From Pontixanthobacter luteolus (GTDB lineage: Bacteria; Pseudomonadota; Alphaproteobacteria; Sphingomonadales; Sphingomonadaceae), in assembly GCF_009828095.1 (NCBI RefSeq), contig NZ_WTYP01000002.1, positions 935,001 to 999,000 on the forward strand: a DNA stretch of 64,000 nucleotides, in the 5' to 3' direction. The stretch's first letter is position 1. The number at the start of each line of letters is the position of its first letter. A program made the position numbers and the translations under genes. Under the pieces are notes generated by a model that did not search any database, was not told the origin of the DNA, and saw only the letters and a list, made by a program, of their open reading frames with translations. Shown piece by piece: positions 61,669 through 64,000 of this stretch.

Positions 61669-61698
61669 GGGGCAAACATAGCAGCGGGATCGCAAGAT

Positions 61699-64000
61699 AT
61701 GCCTCAGGCCAAGTATTTTTCGAAAATTGACCGTGATAAAGACGGGGAAGAAAATACACCGCGCAGGTTCGATCTGAACAGGCTCGCAGCAGCGGGAAGA
61801 TTCGCGAAGATCGGCGCTTCACTGAAACGGAAAAGTCTGCCCCGGCTGTACGCTTTTTCGCGGTCTTTCAATCCGGTGATGAAGCTGGGCGGCCTGATCC
61901 ACATTTCCCGGGATGAACAGGTGCGCGATGTGCTTTTGCGCACCTCAGATTTCCCTGTTCCTTTTGGAAAGGAAATGTCGGAGCTCGGGTTGGGTGCGAC
62001 CTTCCTGCTGGGTGTCGATGGCGCAGAACATGCCAGATTGCGGCACATCCTGACTTCCGCTGTACTGCCGCGTGATGTCGAAATGATGCACAGGCTGGCG
62101 GCTGAATTCACCGCCGCCTTGCTCGACAATCATGCTGGCAGAATCGATGTAATTCATGACCTGATCAAAAGGGTCCCTGCCGAAATATGTATCCGGTATT
62201 TCGGTCTCGATTGTCAGGATGCTGACGCGCTGGCCGACTGGACGCTTGCCATCTCGGCGCTGCTGTTTGGTGATCCGTTCGGCGACCCGGAAGTGCGTGA
62301 ACTCGCATTTCAGGCACGCGGAAAGCTGGCGGCCTATATCGACGATGCAATCGCGCGAACACGCAGGGATGTTCTGTCTCCTGAATGCACTGTTCAACAG
62401 GCTGACACTCTGGTCCATCGCTTGCTCATTCTGCAGCGCGACGGGGCAGAAATAAGCGACAAGGATATTGCTGCGATACTTTTGGGTATGGCCTCTGGTT
62501 TTATCCCGACGAACTCGATCGCCGCTAGCAACATGCTGACCGAAATACTGGACCGCCCCTCAGCGAAGGCAGCCGCCGAAAAGGCCGCCAAAGAACGCGA
62601 CCACGATACGCTGCGCAGGATTTTGCTGGAGGCGGGCAGACTTAATCCGACGCTTTATCCGGGACAGTTTCGCATATGTCCTGACGGGGCGACCCTGCAG
62701 GTTAATGGCCGGCCGCAGCAGATACCGCCGCAATCAACGCTGATTGTCGCCACTGGTTCGGCAATGCGTGACAAACGGGTCTGGGATAATCCCGATGATT
62801 TCCGGATCGATCGTAAGGAAGCAGATGGCCGCTGGCAGGAGCCGGACTTGCTGTTCGGGCTGGGGCCGCACACCTGCATCGGCAAGGAAATGGCAATCGG
62901 CCAGATTTCGGGTGTTTTTGCAGAACTGTTCGCGCGCGATGGATTGAAGCCCGCGCCCGGGAAATCCGGCAAGCTGGAATATCTTGGCCTGTTCCCGCGT
63001 CACCTGACTCTCGAATACGACACGCCGTCATCGCAGCAATCGATGTACCTGATAATCGCGCCGGTCACCGATGGCAGTTCTTGCGAGGATATTGAGGCGG
63101 AGATTGCAGCATGGGGGCACCCCGCCATTCCCGAAATCCGTGATGATCTGGATGGAAGCAATATTGTCCATTTCGCCTCCATCGCGCCAATCGAGTCCGA
63201 ACGAGGGCTGGATATCATCTTCGAGATGAATTGCGATGGATCGAAGGAAAGTTCGATCAAGGCACTGTGCCATGCGATCGGGCCGCGCCTGGATAGGCTG
63301 TTGATACATACCGCGCGCCATGAGGCTGTATCGCTCGAATCGTATCTGCTTGCCCACGTTGTGGAGCTTCACGGGAAGCCGTGGGGCCCGACAGGCCTGA
63401 ATTACAACGGCCTCGCCGAGTTTCCTGTTTCGAAGGTCGAAAGCGAGCGGAAATTCGCTGAGTTCATGGGCCGCGTCATGCGCGATTTTGTCGCAACCGA
63501 ATCCGCCAGGGGCAGCAACCCGATGCTGGCACTCGGCCATATGCGGCGCATCTTGCGGCAGGATCCGGTCATGAAGACACGTGCCACGCCGGTGCAATTG
63601 GACCTGATGAAAGAGGCGGAACGGGAGCGCTTCGACGCTTATCATCTTTCGACGCGGTCCATGCGGCTGGCGCTGTCTACATTCAAAGATCCAGGCAGCC
63701 ATTTCAAGGCGGCCATGAACTTCCTCAAGTCGCGCGATGGCCTGCTGGTCCTGATTCCGTTTTTCGTGACGCTTTTAGCAATGACGGTTCTGGCGGTTGA
63801 AGTTCTGGGCGGTTGGAATTTCAGTAATCTGCTCTTCGCCGTGTTCTCGGGCCTGACCACGACTGTTCTCATTTTCGGTGTTGTTGGCGGGATTTTCCTC
63901 GCGATGGTCCGGCGTCAGGAGAAGAAGGAAAAGCGGTTCGAAAAGCGGGCTTCGCTGGACAAAATGCGCGATATTCTCGCTGCAGAAGATCTGCCCGGCT
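61699..64000 (+). CDS. Cytochrome P450 fused to a membrane-attached C-terminal region (3' truncated by window edge)
   Basis: The frame has no stop before the window end, 767 residues so far. Residues 60-430 are a cytochrome P450: K-helix EAGR (Glu311, Arg314), heme loop FGLGPHTCIGK with Cys393. In helix I the normal acid-threonine pair is Pro270-Thr271 (GFIPTNS), so the usual oxygen-activating acid is missing. Residues 440-560 form a separate alpha/beta unit (IIAPVTDGSSCEDIEAEI, LDIIFEMNCDGSKESSIKAL) that recalls the ferredoxin-like module preceding some bacterial heme peroxidases, an uncertain match. Two membrane helices follow at about 683-740, then a basic stretch. It lies 30 bp after the SARP gene and is likely co-transcribed. 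Confidence 0.85.
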   Translation, partial: MPQAKYFSKIDRDKDGEENTPRRFDLNRLAAAGRFAKIGASLKRKSLPRLYAFSRSFNPVMKLGGLIHISRDEQVRDVLLRTSDFPVPFGKEMSELGLGATFLLGVDGAEHARLRHILTSAVLPRDVEMMHRLAAEFTAALLDNHAGRIDVIHDLIKRVPAEICIRYFGLDCQDADALADWTLAISALLFGDPFGDPEVRELAFQARGKLAAYIDDAIARTRRDVLSPECTVQQADTLVHRLLILQRDGAEISDKDIAAILLGMASGFIPTNSIAASNMLTEILDRPSAKAAAEKAAKERDHDTLRRILLEAGRLNPTLYPGQFRICPDGATLQVNGRPQQIPPQSTLIVATGSAMRDKRVWDNPDDFRIDRKEADGRWQEPDLLFGLGPHTCIGKEMAIGQISGVFAELFARDGLKPAPGKSGKLEYLGLFPRHLTLEYDTPSSQQSMYLIIAPVTDGSSCEDIEAEIAAWGHPAIPEIRDDLDGSNIVHFASIAPIESERGLDIIFEMNCDGSKESSIKALCHAIGPRLDRLLIHTARHEAVSLESYLLAHVVELHGKPWGPTGLNYNGLAEFPVSKVESERKFAEFMGRVMRDFVATESARGSNPMLALGHMRRILRQDPVMKTRATPVQLDLMKEAERERFDAYHLSTRSMRLALSTFKDPGSHFKAAMNFLKSRDGLLVLIPFFVTLLAMTVLAVEVLGGWNFSNLLFAVFSGLTTTVLIFGVVGGIFLAMVRRQEKKEKRFEKRASLDKMRDILAAEDLPG

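Noticed and set aside
1-64000. Search for CRISPR arrays, transposons, integrases, tRNA and rRNA genes
   Set aside because: No direct-repeat array, transposase or integrase motif, cloverleaf or rRNA-like stretch was seen by reading; a computed tRNAscan and repeat search would be needed to exclude small ones.

Overview
The window is a high-GC, densely packed alphaproteobacterial chromosome segment. Gene content points to the Sphingomonadales, probably near Erythrobacter, Altererythrobacter or Novosphingobium: HWE-type kinase, short LOV protein, a sphingomonad-style Tad locus, DUF4402 and spore-coat-U-like pilins, and CtrA-like TTAA-N7-TTTA sites. This placement is an inference from gene families. 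I saw no rRNA, tRNA, CRISPR array, transposase or integrase.

Layout: (1) 1-10.1 kb is a carbon and stress island: the C-terminal end of a cyclic-glucan-synthase/GH94 protein, PEP synthase, a PfkB sugar-phosphate kinase, a zinc alcohol dehydrogenase, an AI-2E-type permease, and a convergent minus-strand trio (phosphoribosyltransferase, alpha/beta hydrolase, erythromycin-esterase family). (2) 10.3-14.7 kb is a sensory module: a single-domain receiver, a CheB-CheR-PAS-HWE kinase and a short LOV photoreceptor. (3) 15.0-24.2 kb is a Csu-type chaperone-usher pilus operon with seven successive pilin-like genes, chaperone, usher and a CsuE-like putative tip protein, plus one detached pilin-like gene. 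(4) 24.7-26.5 kb is a FixL-FixJ oxygen-sensing pair that keeps the heme ligand. (5) 27.1-38.6 kb is a complete Tad/Flp pilus operon read leftwards from the flp pilin to the prepilin peptidase. (6) 39.2-42.3 kb holds a six-helix membrane protein and the kbl-tdh threonine degradation pair. (7) 42.3-49.8 kb is a second, DUF4402-type chaperone-usher system whose usher carries a very long disordered N-terminal extension. (8) 49.8-56.3 kb has an epoxide-hydrolase-like enzyme, a 2-oxoglutarate dioxygenase and a tightly overlapped operon trhO, GST, sulfoquinovosidase-type GH31, aldo/keto reductase. (9) 56.4-58.5 kb is a DUF4212 plus sodium-solute symporter pair. (10) 58.5-64 kb has an ECF sigma factor with a degenerate methyltransferase-like partner, a SARP/TolB-N/TPR regulator and a cytochrome P450 fused to a further membrane-attached region that runs off the right edge.

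Three separate surface-fibre systems lie within 35 kb, with an oxygen sensor between two of them. The Csu-type and Tad operons share an almost identical 17-bp TTAA-N7-TTTACC element at the same distance (90 and 93 bp) from the first start codon, so I infer joint control, most simply by CtrA. Strong hairpins directly after the Flp pilin and after the likely major DUF4402 pilin suggest that pilins are made in excess over the assembly proteins. The points that most deserve follow-up are the P450 fusion, the shared pilus element, the lipoprotein-like usher with its long tail, the LOV/CheB-CheR/HWE module, and the sulfoquinovosidase operon with the complete KERWY substrate-recognition set.
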